Below, one piece after another: positions 24,130 through 31,139 of a stretch of 31,139 nt of DNA. The notes beneath the pieces were generated by a model. It made no database searches, was not told the DNA's origin, and was given only the letters and a program-made list of their open reading frames with translations. The translations under genes were made by a program, and so were the position numbers. This stretch comes from SZAS-18 sp031370675. GTDB lineage: Bacteria; Verrucomicrobiota; Verrucomicrobiia; Chthoniobacterales; SZAS-18. The DNA lies in assembly GCA_031370675.1 (NCBI GenBank), contig JANMQT010000382.1, positions 1 to 31,139 on the forward strand. Reading direction: 5' to 3'. How positions within the stretch are numbered: the first letter of the stretch is position 1; each line of letters starts with the position of its first letter.

Positions 24130-24585
24130 CTAGCCCATCGCTCCTGTCCCTTGCCCATCCGCCAGCCGCGCGATCGTCTGCGCGTCTACCTCGCCGGCGA
24201 AGTACTTTCGAAGGACTCGCTCGAAGACCGAGCCAGGGTCGGCGACCGACGCAAACAGGGTCATGGACGACCGCAGTTTCAACTCGTCCGTTGGACCAAA
24301 AATCTCGGAAGCCGTCCGCCCTTGAATCGCGAGCGCCGCCTCGGCGCATTCCATCAGCCTCGATCCAAGCACCGGATGGCCCAGGTACGCCCGGGCTTCG
24401 TCTGCGCCGCTGATGGCGTAACGAACCGCCCTCGCGCTGCTGCCCAGCCCCGCCATCTGCGGGAAGATGAACCACATCCAGTGCGTCGCTTTTTTTCCCG
24501 CCCGCAGCTCCGCGCGGACCGTCTCAAAAACGGGTTCCTGCGCGTGAACAAATCGCTCCAGGTCAAACCGATCGTGCTGAATCAT
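24130..24585 (-). CDS. DUF1810 family protein
   Basis: The 151-residue protein matches DUF1810 along its whole length: DLERFVHAQEPVFETVRAEL, KKATHWMWFIFPQMAGLG, VRYAISGADEARAYLGHPVLG and SSMTLFASVADPGSVFERVLRKYF. The family is widespread and small; its biochemical function is not established. It lies on the same strand as recN, 12 bases downstream, but is flanked on both sides by heptamer tandem repeats. One of these includes its start codon. The stop TAG is three bases beyond the other repeat. Confidence 0.88.
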   Translation of the reverse strand: MIQHDRFDLERFVHAQEPVFETVRAELRAGKKATHWMWFIFPQMAGLGSSARAVRYAISGADEARAYLGHPVLGSRLMECAEAALAIQGRTASEIFGPTDELKLRSSMTLFASVADPGSVFERVLRKYFAGEVDAQTIARLADGQGTGAMG

Positions 24586-24609
24586 AACCCATAACCCTTA
24601 ACCATTAAC
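24582..24609. repeat. Heptamer tandem repeat spanning the recN stop and DUF1810 start
   Basis: Four 7-base units read TCATAAC, CCATAAC, CCTTAAC, CATTAAC on the plus strand (GTTAWKG on the other). They contain the recN stop codon (24598-24600) and the DUF1810 start codon (24583-24585). No other signal is visible in the 12-base intergene. Confidence 0.65.
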
Positions 24610-26328
24610 TCTTTCCCCTCCCGCCCCCAACATCGTCTTCGCCAACGCGAGCGATGATTCATTCGCGCCGCCGAGCATCCGCGCAATCTCCTTCACGCGT
24701 GCCGGGCCGCTGACCTCGAACAGGCGCGAGTGCGTGCGCTCGCCCTCGAATTGTTTCTCGACCACGAAATGCGTGGCGGCCTGCGACGCCACCTGTGGCA
24801 GATGTGTGATGCAAAGCACCTGATGGCTGCGGCCCAGTTCGCGCATGCGCGCCCCGACTTTCACCGCAATCTCACCGCCGACGTTCGCGTCGATCTCGTC
24901 AAACACCAGCAGCGGCACGGCGTCGTGTTTGGCCAGCACACTTTTCACCGCGAGCATGACGCGCGAGATTTCCCCGCTCGACGCGATCGAGCGCAAGGGC
25001 TTGGCCGGCTCGCCGGGATTGGGCGCGAAGAGAAACTCCACCGCCTCCAGCCCGCTCGAGCGCGGCGCAAAGACGAACTCCGCCGACTCGAGACCCTTCG
25101 CGCCCGGCTCGGCCAGCGGGGCCAGCCGGATTTCAAATTCCGATTTCTTGAAGCCCAGTTCGCGGAGCTGCGCACGAACGTCGGCCGACAACTCGGGCGC
25201 CGCCTTGACGCGCAACGCGCTGAGCCGGCCGCCGGTTTTTTGAAGTTCCCCGTTCGCCTCCGCGATCGCCGCCTGCAACCGCGCCAGTTCCTCGCCGCGA
25301 TGCTCGATCCGATTCAACCGCTTCTCCGCTTCGTCCGCATGCGCGATCACCGCGACCAAATCGCCGCCGTATTTCCGCTTGAGCGTCTCTAGCTGGGTCA
25401 CACGCTCCTCCAGCGCCGCGAGCCGCTTGGGATCCAAATCAAGTCCCCCGGCATAGCGCGCCAGCGCACGGGCCAGCTCCTCGAGTTCGACCACCGCGGA
25501 TTCGTGCGCCTCGAGAAACGCGGCCGCGCCCGTCCCGTCGAGCCGCGCCAAGTCGCGCAGCATCCGGCCTGTCTCGGCCAGGCGCGAAAGGATCGACGGC
25601 TCGTTCTCACTCAGTTCCGCGGCCGCGCCGTTCGACAGCTCGATCAACCGCTTGCTGTTCGTAGCCAGCCGGTAGCGCCCGGAAATTTCGACGTCCTCGG
25701 CGGGCTTCGGATCGGCGTCGCGAATCTCGCGCACCCGGTGGCGCAGCAGTTCCAGCTCGCGCTCCGCGGAGTTTTCCGCCGAGCCCAGTTCCTTGGCCTC
25801 GGCCTGCAGCGCGTGCAACCGCCGGAAGACCGCTTCGTACGACGACCGCGTGGCCCCGGCGTGCGCGAACGCATCCAGCAAATCGAGCTGCTTGTCGGCC
25901 GACAACAGCGACTGGTGGTCGTGCGGCCCGTGCAAATCGACGAGTTCCGATCCGATTTGCTTGAGCACGGCGAGCGTGGTGGCGGAGCCGTTGACGAACT
26001 GCCGGTTCGCGCCGCCCTGCGCAAAGCTGCGCTTCAACAACAGGCCACCGTCCTCGCACGACTCGAGCCCCAGGTCAGCCAGCTGTGCGTTCAGCCCGGT
26101 CGGATCATCGACGCGAAAGACCGCCTCCACCGTGCACGCGTCGGCGCCGGTGCGGATCAGCGTCTTGTCCGCCCGCTCGCCCAGCAGCAGCTTCAACGCG
26201 CCGAGGATCACGGATTTGCCGGCGCCGGTCTCGCCCGTCACCGCGACGAAGCCCGGTTCCAGCTCCCACGTGAGGTCGTCCACCAATGCGAGATTCTTGA
26301 TTCGCAGGGACGCGAGCGTTGCGAGCAT
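24598..26328 (-). CDS. recN: DNA repair protein RecN
   Basis: This is an SMC-like ATPase of double-strand-break repair, 576 residues. Walker A GETGAGKS is at 32-39 within VAVTGETGAGKSVILGALKLLLGE. The family motif SELVDLHGPHDHQSLL follows, then a central coiled coil (about 150-350), the ABC signature region IASSGEISRVMLAVKSVLA, Walker B LLVFDEIDANVGG and the late His motif ITHLPQVASQ. Length is normal. ATG 26328 gives MLATLASLRIKNLALVDDL, the expected opening; a longer frame to 26502 adds a nonsense leader that overlaps the divergent hydrolase gene. The last two codons and the stop lie in a heptamer repeat. Confidence 0.95.
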   Translation of the reverse strand: MLATLASLRIKNLALVDDLTWELEPGFVAVTGETGAGKSVILGALKLLLGERADKTLIRTGADACTVEAVFRVDDPTGLNAQLADLGLESCEDGGLLLKRSFAQGGANRQFVNGSATTLAVLKQIGSELVDLHGPHDHQSLLSADKQLDLLDAFAHAGATRSSYEAVFRRLHALQAEAKELGSAENSAERELELLRHRVREIRDADPKPAEDVEISGRYRLATNSKRLIELSNGAAAELSENEPSILSRLAETGRMLRDLARLDGTGAAAFLEAHESAVVELEELARALARYAGGLDLDPKRLAALEERVTQLETLKRKYGGDLVAVIAHADEAEKRLNRIEHRGEELARLQAAIAEANGELQKTGGRLSALRVKAAPELSADVRAQLRELGFKKSEFEIRLAPLAEPGAKGLESAEFVFAPRSSGLEAVEFLFAPNPGEPAKPLRSIASSGEISRVMLAVKSVLAKHDAVPLLVFDEIDANVGGEIAVKVGARMRELGRSHQVLCITHLPQVASQAATHFVVEKQFEGERTHSRLFEVSGPARVKEIARMLGGANESSLALAKTMLGAGGERVNG

Positions 26329-26334
26329 GGGTCT

Positions 26335-26363
26335 ACTATGTAAACTCGATGGTTCGTCCGCAA
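26335..26363 (-). promoter_or_regulatory. Predicted promoter of recN
   Basis: On the minus strand, TTGCGG (26363-26358) and CATAGT (26340-26335) are 17 bases apart. The -10 ends 6 bases before the recN ATG and no Shine-Dalgarno is present, which suggests a leaderless message. Consensus matches are moderate (3/6 and 4/6). No LexA-type box was recognised. Confidence 0.35.
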
Positions 26364-26419
26364 TCCTGCGCAACAGGAACCGGCGAACCCATCGATCGCC
26401 CGTTTTTCCACCTGTCGCA

Positions 26420-27205
26420 ATGCCCGGTCTCGATCTCACGTTCCTCGGCACGGGCACCTCCCTCGGCATTCCCGTCATCGGCTGCCGTTGCGCAGTCTGC
26501 ACGTCGCCCGACCCCCGCGACCGCCGGAGCCGCGCTTCGGTCTACGTCCGCACGCCGGAATGCGCGTTCGTCATCGACACCGGCCCGGACTTCCGCACCC
26601 AATGCCTGCGCGAGGACATCTCCGAGGTCGACGCCGTGGTCTACACGCACTCGCACACCGATCACATCATGGGCTTCGACGACCTCCGGCCGTTTTGCTT
26701 CCTGCATCCGAGCGGCACCGTGGCAATCTACGCCCCGCCGGAAACGATGCGCGATTTCGAGCGCGTGTTCCGCTTCGCGTTTGACGGCATGCATCGCTTC
26801 GCGGGCTACCTCATCCCGGAGCCGCACGTGGTGGAATCGCCGTTTCAACTTGGGGCAACCACGCTCACGCCGCTGCCGGTGCCGCACGGGAAGATGACCG
26901 TGACCGGCTACCTCCTTTCGCGCGACGACCGTCCGCTCTTCGCCTACCTGAGCGATTGCAACGGCGTGCCCGGGGCCGTGCGCGACTTGATCCGCGGCGT
27001 GGACACGCTCGTGATCGACGCGCTGCGCCGCGCGCCGCATCCGACGCATTTGAACGTCGAGGAGGCGCTCGAGATCTCGGCGGATCTCGCCCCGCGCGAC
27101 ACGCTGCTCACGCATCTCTCGCACGATCTCGGGCACGCCGAGACCGAGGCCAGCCTGCCCCGCGGCGTGCGCATCGCCTACGACGGCCTCAAGCTTTCCC
27201 TTTAG
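26420..27205 (+). CDS. PhnP-like metallo-beta-lactamase-fold phosphodiesterase
   Basis: The 261-residue hydrolase has the metal-binding motif THSHTDH (76-82). The N-terminal LTFLGTGTSLGIPVIGCRCAVC carries Cys22, Cys24 and Cys27, matching the extra structural zinc site known in PhnP. LSDCNGVPGAVRDL, THLNVEEALE and THLSHDLGH supply the remaining ligands. PhnP cleaves cyclic ribose phosphates in phosphonate use, but no other phn genes are visible, so the substrate may be a different cyclic phosphodiester. It is divergent from recN with 91 bases between starts. Its stop codon TAG uses the first two bases of the downstream terminal inverted repeat, so the original C-terminus may have been altered. 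Confidence 0.88.
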   Translation: MPGLDLTFLGTGTSLGIPVIGCRCAVCTSPDPRDRRSRASVYVRTPECAFVIDTGPDFRTQCLREDISEVDAVVYTHSHTDHIMGFDDLRPFCFLHPSGTVAIYAPPETMRDFERVFRFAFDGMHRFAGYLIPEPHVVESPFQLGATTLTPLPVPHGKMTVTGYLLSRDDRPLFAYLSDCNGVPGAVRDLIRGVDTLVIDALRRAPHPTHLNVEEALEISADLAPRDTLLTHLSHDLGHAETEASLPRGVRIAYDGLKLSL

Positions 27206-27481
27206 GAGCCTGTCGAAATACTGACATGACCCGCGTTGCAGTCGATTTTTGGCTTGGACAAGGAGCACGCGAAGCGGCTGGATCCACGGCGATCCTGCCC
27301 GAGCGCGGCGACACCGCCCAAGCCAAAAAGCGGCGCAACCCGGAGGGCGAACATGGCTTGGGCCGTCTGACAGAGTTGCTCGTGGGTCACGGGGTTGATG
27401 GAACCCGCTCCCTCCTCGCGCCACCGCCAGCCGGCCCAAGCGACGCTCGCGCGGGCCATGCCAGTATTTCAACAGGCTCCT
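27204..27481. mobile_element. MITE-like element with 25-base terminal inverted repeats
   Basis: The 278-base element is bounded by arms at 27204-27228 and 27457-27481. They begin AGGAGCCTGTYGAAATACTG and match at 23 of 25 positions. A perfect internal inverted repeat (TTTTTGGCTTGG at 27246-27257 with CCAAGCCAAAAA at 27318-27329) could form a cruciform. There is no transposase gene, and the open frames inside it have no protein-like features. No clear target-site duplication is seen. It fills most of the 293-base gap between the PhnP-like gene and the TIGR03790 gene, and its left arm provides the hydrolase stop codon. Confidence 0.78.
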
Positions 27482-27498
27482 GACCGCCGCGGGAAGAA

Positions 27499-29181
27499 AT
27501 GAACCGACGTTTTCTCGCGCAGTTGCTGTTGTGCGTCGCGGGCGCGCTGGCCCGGCATCCCGCCACGGCCCAGGACGTCCCGGGCGGGCGCGCGACCCCG
27601 GGCCTGCCGGACCCCGGCAACGCCGCGAATTTCGCGGTGGTGGTCTACAACGCGAACGATCCCCTCGCCGGGCCGCTCGCGAAATTTTACGCGGAGAAAC
27701 GCGGCATTCCGGCGGATCGAATCGTCGCGCTAAAATGCCCGCTGACCGAGGAAATCAGCCGCGAGCAGTACGATCGCGAAATCGCCGAGCCGCTGCGGCG
27801 CGCATTCGACGCTCACCAGTGGTGGGATCGCACCAGGGAACGTCCCGAGGGAAATCCCACGAGCACGGTCACGCTGAACCGCATTCGCTATCTCGCGCTG
27901 ATGCGCGGCCTTCCACTGAAGATTCAACAACGCACCACGCCGCATCCCGGCGACGAGGCGCCGAGACAGCCCGATGCGATCAAGGCGACCAACGGCGCGG
28001 CGGTCGACTCGGAGCTGGCCGCGCTCGGCGTCTTCACGCGCACGATTTCCGGGTTCCTGCCGAATCCGTATTTTCGCGGCTACAGTCGGATCCTGGAGAC
28101 CAGCTTTCCCGCGATGATGCTCGTCGGCCGGCTCGACGGGCCCAGCGATGCGATCGTGCGGCGGATGATCGAGGACGCGCTTGCCGTGGAGAAAAATGGC
28201 TTGTGGGGCCGCGTCTACATCGACGCGCGCGGGATCGGCGCCGAGGCCGGCGCGCTCTACGAAGGCGACGCGTGGCTGGAGAAAGTGGCCAAGGAATCCG
28301 ATTTGCCGGTGGTCATCGACCGGCGGGCCGAGCTGTTTGAGGCCGGCTATCCGATGCGCGAGGTCGCGTTGTATTTCGGCTGGTACAGCGCGGGCGTGGC
28401 CGGACCGTTTACGCGGCCGGATTTTCGTTTTGAACCGGGAGCGGTGGCGGTGCACATCCATTCGTTCAGCGCCTCCAGCCTTCGCGACGCGGAACAAGGC
28501 TGGGCTGGACCGCTGCTGGCGAAGGGCGCGGCGGCCACCTGCGGCAATGTCTATGAACCGTACCTGCACCTCACCGTGCACCTCGATATTTTTGCGGACC
28601 GTTTGCGGGCTGGCTTCACGCTCGCGGAATCGGCCTACATGGCGATGCCGGGGCTCTCGTGGATGGGCACCGTGGTGGGCGACCCGCTTTACCGGCCGTT
28701 CAAGGCGGCGCAGGAACTCCGCTTGAAGGCGGACCTCGGTCTGATTGAACCCGAGGTGGATTTCAAGTCGGACCAGCCGGGCGCGGAGGAATTTCGCGCG
28801 TTTGCCACCGTCATGCACCAGCGACGCAGCAAGCCGGCGAACGTGATTGAATCGGAATTGATCAGGTATGGCCGCAAGTATCGCAGCGGCCGCATCTATG
28901 AGGGGTTGGGCGCCTGGCAATTTGCGACGGGCGACGCCAACGCGGCGGCGCGGACGTTCGGCACGGCCCGCGAGCTGTACGTGAACGCCGAGGACGCGGT
29001 GCGCGTCACGCTCCAGGAGGCCCGCGCGCTCGCGAAAAGTGGACGCCAGCCGCAGGCGCTGGCGCTCGTCACCGCCGCGCTCGCGAAGCACGCCGCCTCA
29101 CCCGCCGCGGAATGCCTCCGGGCCCTGAGGCAAGAGCTCGCTCCCGCGCCCACCGCGGCCACACCGACACCGGCGAAGTAG
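27499..29181 (+). CDS. TIGR03790 family exported protein
   Basis: The 560-residue protein has a signal peptide (MNRRFLAQLLLCVAGALA, cleavage probably after TAQ at 25). It has the TIGR03790 opening VVVYNANDPLAGPLAKFYAEKRGIPADRIVAL. Later conserved blocks are NRIRYLALMRGLPLKI, MLVGRLDGPSDAIVRRMI, GWYSAGVAGPF, AVHIHSFSASSLR and GAAATCGNVYEPYLHLTV. The C-terminal region (about 440-545) is helical with TPR-like periodicity. The family is common in Verrucomicrobiota and some other phyla and has no known function; the fold of the first half resembles peptidase-like families only loosely. The product is expected in the periplasm or at the surface. Confidence 0.88.
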   Translation: MNRRFLAQLLLCVAGALARHPATAQDVPGGRATPGLPDPGNAANFAVVVYNANDPLAGPLAKFYAEKRGIPADRIVALKCPLTEEISREQYDREIAEPLRRAFDAHQWWDRTRERPEGNPTSTVTLNRIRYLALMRGLPLKIQQRTTPHPGDEAPRQPDAIKATNGAAVDSELAALGVFTRTISGFLPNPYFRGYSRILETSFPAMMLVGRLDGPSDAIVRRMIEDALAVEKNGLWGRVYIDARGIGAEAGALYEGDAWLEKVAKESDLPVVIDRRAELFEAGYPMREVALYFGWYSAGVAGPFTRPDFRFEPGAVAVHIHSFSASSLRDAEQGWAGPLLAKGAAATCGNVYEPYLHLTVHLDIFADRLRAGFTLAESAYMAMPGLSWMGTVVGDPLYRPFKAAQELRLKADLGLIEPEVDFKSDQPGAEEFRAFATVMHQRRSKPANVIESELIRYGRKYRSGRIYEGLGAWQFATGDANAAARTFGTARELYVNAEDAVRVTLQEARALAKSGRQPQALALVTAALAKHAASPAAECLRALRQELAPAPTAATPTPAK

Positions 29182-29194
29182 CGCGCCCCCTTTC

Positions 29195-29320
29195 TTGTCA
29201 TCCCGAGCGGAGTCGAGGGACCTCAAACTTCTTTCGGGCTGGTTCGATCCGCCGCTGAGCCTAGCCAGCGAAAAGGCAGCATCGGGTCCTCCGACTCGCT
29301 TCGGTCGCTCAGGATGACAA
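29195..29320. repeat. TTGTCATCC-type inverted repeat element
   Basis: The ends TTGTCATCCCGAGCG (29195-29209) and CGCTCAGGATGACAA (29306-29320) pair with one mismatch. The 126-base unit has no coding potential. It occupies the gap between the TIGR03790 and DUF2851 genes, with a T-run directly after the right arm. Elements with this terminal sequence recur in many bacterial genomes as small intergenic repeats. Confidence 0.65.
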
Positions 29321-29401
29321 TTTTTTCGAGAGGCTCCCGACGCACTCCTACGATTTCGCGTGGGATTTCGCCCAGAATCCGCTACAAACAGTGCGACGCG
29401 T

Positions 29402-30787
29402 ATGACTTCCGTAGCGATCGCCAAACCCGCCGCCTGCTACGCCGCGCTGCGCGCCGGACGCGCGCTCCGCGAGATGCCGCCGCGCTCGGCGATGCCGGAA
29501 ATTGAATGGCAGGCTCGCTGGTTCGCGGGTGATTTTGGCACCCGATTCACCTCCACCGATAGTCGCGCGGTCGAGATCGTGCAGTTCGGCGTCTGGAACC
29601 GCGGCGCGGGTCCCGACTTCCTCGATGCGGCCGTGCGCTTCGACGACGGACCCCCGCAGCGTGGCGCGATCGAACTCGATCTCGAGGCCGAAGACTGGGA
29701 GCGCCACGGCCACGGCAGCAATCCCGACTTCGAAAATGTCGTCCTGCATTTGTTCGCCACCGCGGGCAGCACGCGCGAATCGTTCACGCGCACGGCGGCG
29801 CACCGCCTCGTGCCCCGCGTGCGACTCGACGCCGCGCGCCTGGACGACGGCGTGGCGGTGTATCCGGTGCTGGCGCGAGCGGGCCGTTGTTCCGCGCCCC
29901 TGCGCGACTTCGGCCCGGAGCGCGCGGAGTCGCTGCTGCTCGCCGCGGCGCGCCATCGAATGCAACGCAAATCGCAGCGCTGGCTGCGTCTCGCGGCCGC
30001 GCATGGGACCGACGAAGCACTCTTCCAGATGCTCGCAATGGCGCTCGGCTACCGCGAAAACCAGCTGCCGTTTCAACTCATCGCGCAGCGCCTGCCACTC
30101 CGGCTTCTGCGCGCGAACGCCGACAGCGCGGCGGCGTGGTTGCTGGGGCTCGGCGGATTTCTGCATGGTCGAGAATTTGGACCCGAGGCAAAGCTGACAC
30201 GGCGGTATCTGCGCAGCACGTGGGAAGCTTGGTGGCCGAAACGGGGCGAATGGACTCGATTGATCCTGCTGCGCGGCGCCTGGCGGCTGGGCGGCAGCCG
30301 CCCGGCGAATCATCCGCAGCGCCGGCTCGCCGCGCTGGCCACCCTCGTGCGCGCCTGGCCCAAGGTCCGCGCCATTCTCACGGCCAAAGATCCGACGGCC
30401 GCCGCGCAAAAGGTCTTCGGCGGATTGACCGATCCATTCTGGGCGCATCATTTCACGCTAACCTCCGCGCGGCAGGCCCGGGCGATCGCGCTGCTGGGAT
30501 CGAGCCGGATCGCTGAAATTCTCGCGAACGTAATTTTTCCCGCGGTCGTTCCGCGACGGGTGGACGCCTGGCCACAATACATCCGGCTTCCGGCGGAATT
30601 GACCAACCGGCGCGTCGAGACCGCCGCCGCACGGTTGTTTGGGGGCAATGCGGTTTTCCGTCGCGCCGTCCCGGCCACGGTCGCAGTGCAGCAGGGACTC
30701 CTCGAAATCTACGAGGATTTCTGCCTGCGCGACGCCTCGGACTGCGCGCGCTGCAGCTTTCCCGAACGAGTCCGTGCGTGGAAATGA
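29402..30787 (+). CDS. DUF2851 family protein
   Basis: The 461-residue protein shows the DUF2851 pattern: EIEWQARWFAG, VEIVQFGVWNRGAGPDFLDAAV, RGAIELDLEAEDWERHGHG and NVVLHLFATAG in the first half. A helical middle follows, and a Cys-containing end CLRDASDCARCSFPERVR. The acidic residues in GPDFLDA and IELDLEAEDW lie on a fold said to resemble nucleases, but no activity is established for the family. The ATG at 29402 is taken as start; a GTG at 29360 and an ATG nearer the conserved domain are possible. It is monocistronic as far as the window shows. Confidence 0.85.
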   Translation: MTSVAIAKPAACYAALRAGRALREMPPRSAMPEIEWQARWFAGDFGTRFTSTDSRAVEIVQFGVWNRGAGPDFLDAAVRFDDGPPQRGAIELDLEAEDWERHGHGSNPDFENVVLHLFATAGSTRESFTRTAAHRLVPRVRLDAARLDDGVAVYPVLARAGRCSAPLRDFGPERAESLLLAAARHRMQRKSQRWLRLAAAHGTDEALFQMLAMALGYRENQLPFQLIAQRLPLRLLRANADSAAAWLLGLGGFLHGREFGPEAKLTRRYLRSTWEAWWPKRGEWTRLILLRGAWRLGGSRPANHPQRRLAALATLVRAWPKVRAILTAKDPTAAAQKVFGGLTDPFWAHHFTLTSARQARAIALLGSSRIAEILANVIFPAVVPRRVDAWPQYIRLPAELTNRRVETAAARLFGGNAVFRRAVPATVAVQQGLLEIYEDFCLRDASDCARCSFPERVRAWK

Positions 30788-30897
30788 TGCGAACCCGGTG
30801 GTGAATCGTTCGCGGGATCGGCACGGCAGTTTTCCTAAAAAAAATGTCTCAATTTACTAATCACCTAATTAAGAAGCCGGGTCGAAACGATGTGGCC

Positions 30898-30912
30898 GGC
30901 CTCGCTGAGGCC
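30898..30912. repeat. REP-like palindrome, copy 2
   Basis: It is identical to the 15-base hairpin GGCCTCGCTGAGGCC at 4729-4743. The TGTGGCC flank lies on the left here and, as GGCCACA, on the right in copy 1, so the copies are in opposite orientation. Confidence 0.5.
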
Positions 30913-31015
30913 GCCTGGGCAAACTCGAAACTCGAAGCTCGAAGAAAACATCGCCAAGACTGAAGTTCAGAAACGCCTGAAAAATAGATCGTCCCGCAGT
31001 TCGACCTTCGACTCC

Positions 31016-31084
31016 CCATTCCGCATTCCGCATTCCCACCTCCCCATTCGGCATTCCGCATTCGGCATTCGCCATTCGGCATTT
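31016..31084. repeat. Heptamer tandem repeat (GAATGCC/GAATGCG type on the minus strand)
   Basis: About nine 7-base units of the form GAATGSS run in tandem on the minus strand, with one degenerate unit (GAGGTGG). It is the longest array of this type in the window. Confidence 0.72.
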
Positions 31085-31139
31085 CCCTCCCCCTGCCGGC
31101 TGTCGAGCGTCGACCGTCGACTTTGAACTCCCTGCTGGA

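Larger units (their letters stand above)
30788..31139. other. Gene-free right end with repeats
   Basis: These 352 bases contain no credible gene. They hold an AT-rich patch (about 30836-30875), a REP-like palindrome (30898-30912), an AACTCGAA word run (about 30924-30946), a TCGACCTTCGACT word (about 31000), a heptamer tandem repeat (31016-31084) and a TCGAGCGTCGACCGTCGACTT run (31102-31122). Small frames rich in Asn-Ala-Glu-Trp-Gly are translations of the heptamer and are not genes. Confidence 0.6.

Noticed and set aside
22505..24133. 542-codon plus-strand open frame
   Set aside because: Antisense to GT2 and the acyltransferase; composition is Arg/His/Gln-rich without domains.
26329..26502. 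58-codon upstream extension of recN
   Set aside because: It overlaps the divergent hydrolase start and precedes the standard RecN N-terminus; the leader has no conservation signal.
26336..27472. 378-codon minus-strand open frame opposite the PhnP-like gene
   Set aside because: Shadow of a gene with clear metallo-hydrolase motifs; it also runs through the MITE-like element.
27202..27483. Small open frames on both strands ending in Ser-Ile-Ser-Thr-Gly-Ser
   Set aside because: The shared ending is an effect of the terminal inverted repeats of the MITE-like element, not protein homology.
27730..29091. 453-codon minus-strand open frame
   Set aside because: Antisense to the TIGR03790 gene, no recognisable domain.
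30861..31082. Small minus-strand open frames rich in Asn-Ala-Glu
   Set aside because: They translate the 7-base tandem repeat; there is no start signal or family.
31016..31084. Possible CRISPR array
   Set aside because: The units are 7 bases and contiguous, with no spacers.

Overview
The window is GC-rich, densely coded DNA with short intergenic gaps, and it comes from a Gram-negative bacterium (LolA-like carrier, MMPL exporter, LpxL-type acyltransferase). The mix of families points to Verrucomicrobiota: a TIGR03790 protein, a DUF2851 protein, a glycoside hydrolase family 75 protein with proline/threonine linkers, separate purS-purQ-purL genes, and intergenic heptamer repeats. The taxonomic call is inference, because no rRNA marker is present. 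No tRNA, rRNA or CRISPR array was found.

Left part (1-8215). A minus-strand purS-purQ-purL set for purine synthesis runs off the left edge. Divergent from it is a plus-strand trio: two exported proteins of unknown function and a tandem ACT-domain protein. A minus-strand set follows: an SDR oxidoreductase, a TMEM14-like membrane protein and an anchored GH75 (chitosanase-like) protein. Next comes a single-domain cupin.

Centre (8217-24052). bioD, a UbiE-type methyltransferase, a Trm112-like small protein, a HydE/BioB-type radical SAM enzyme and an acyl-AMP ligase lie on the plus strand. They converge on a compact minus-strand operon (20993 down to 12490) whose genes mostly overlap by 4 bases: membrane protein, ketosynthase, a chain-length-factor-like ketosynthase lacking the catalytic Cys, acyl carrier protein, flavin halogenase-like enzyme, an MMPL exporter fused to an LpxL-type acyltransferase, a LolA-like carrier and a FabZ-like dehydratase. 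A divergent SAM methyltransferase and a second minus-strand set (PlsC-type acyltransferase, GT2 glycosyltransferase, NodB deacetylase) complete the locus. The content matches aryl-polyene, xanthomonadin and flexirubin pigment loci. The inferred product is a possibly halogenated polyene, esterified to a glycolipid and placed in the outer membrane. No ketoreductase, phosphopantetheinyl transferase or aromatic ammonia lyase lies within the cluster.

Right part (24100-31139). A DUF1810 gene, recN, a PhnP-like metallo-hydrolase, a TIGR03790 protein and a DUF2851 protein are present, interspersed with small non-autonomous repeats. Two repeats supply the stop codon of the neighbouring gene. Heptamer tandem repeats sit in several gene-free stretches, and the last 352 bases hold only repeats.

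Several genes have a promoter-like -10 hexamer only 6-9 bases before the start codon and no Shine-Dalgarno sequence, which suggests leaderless transcription.
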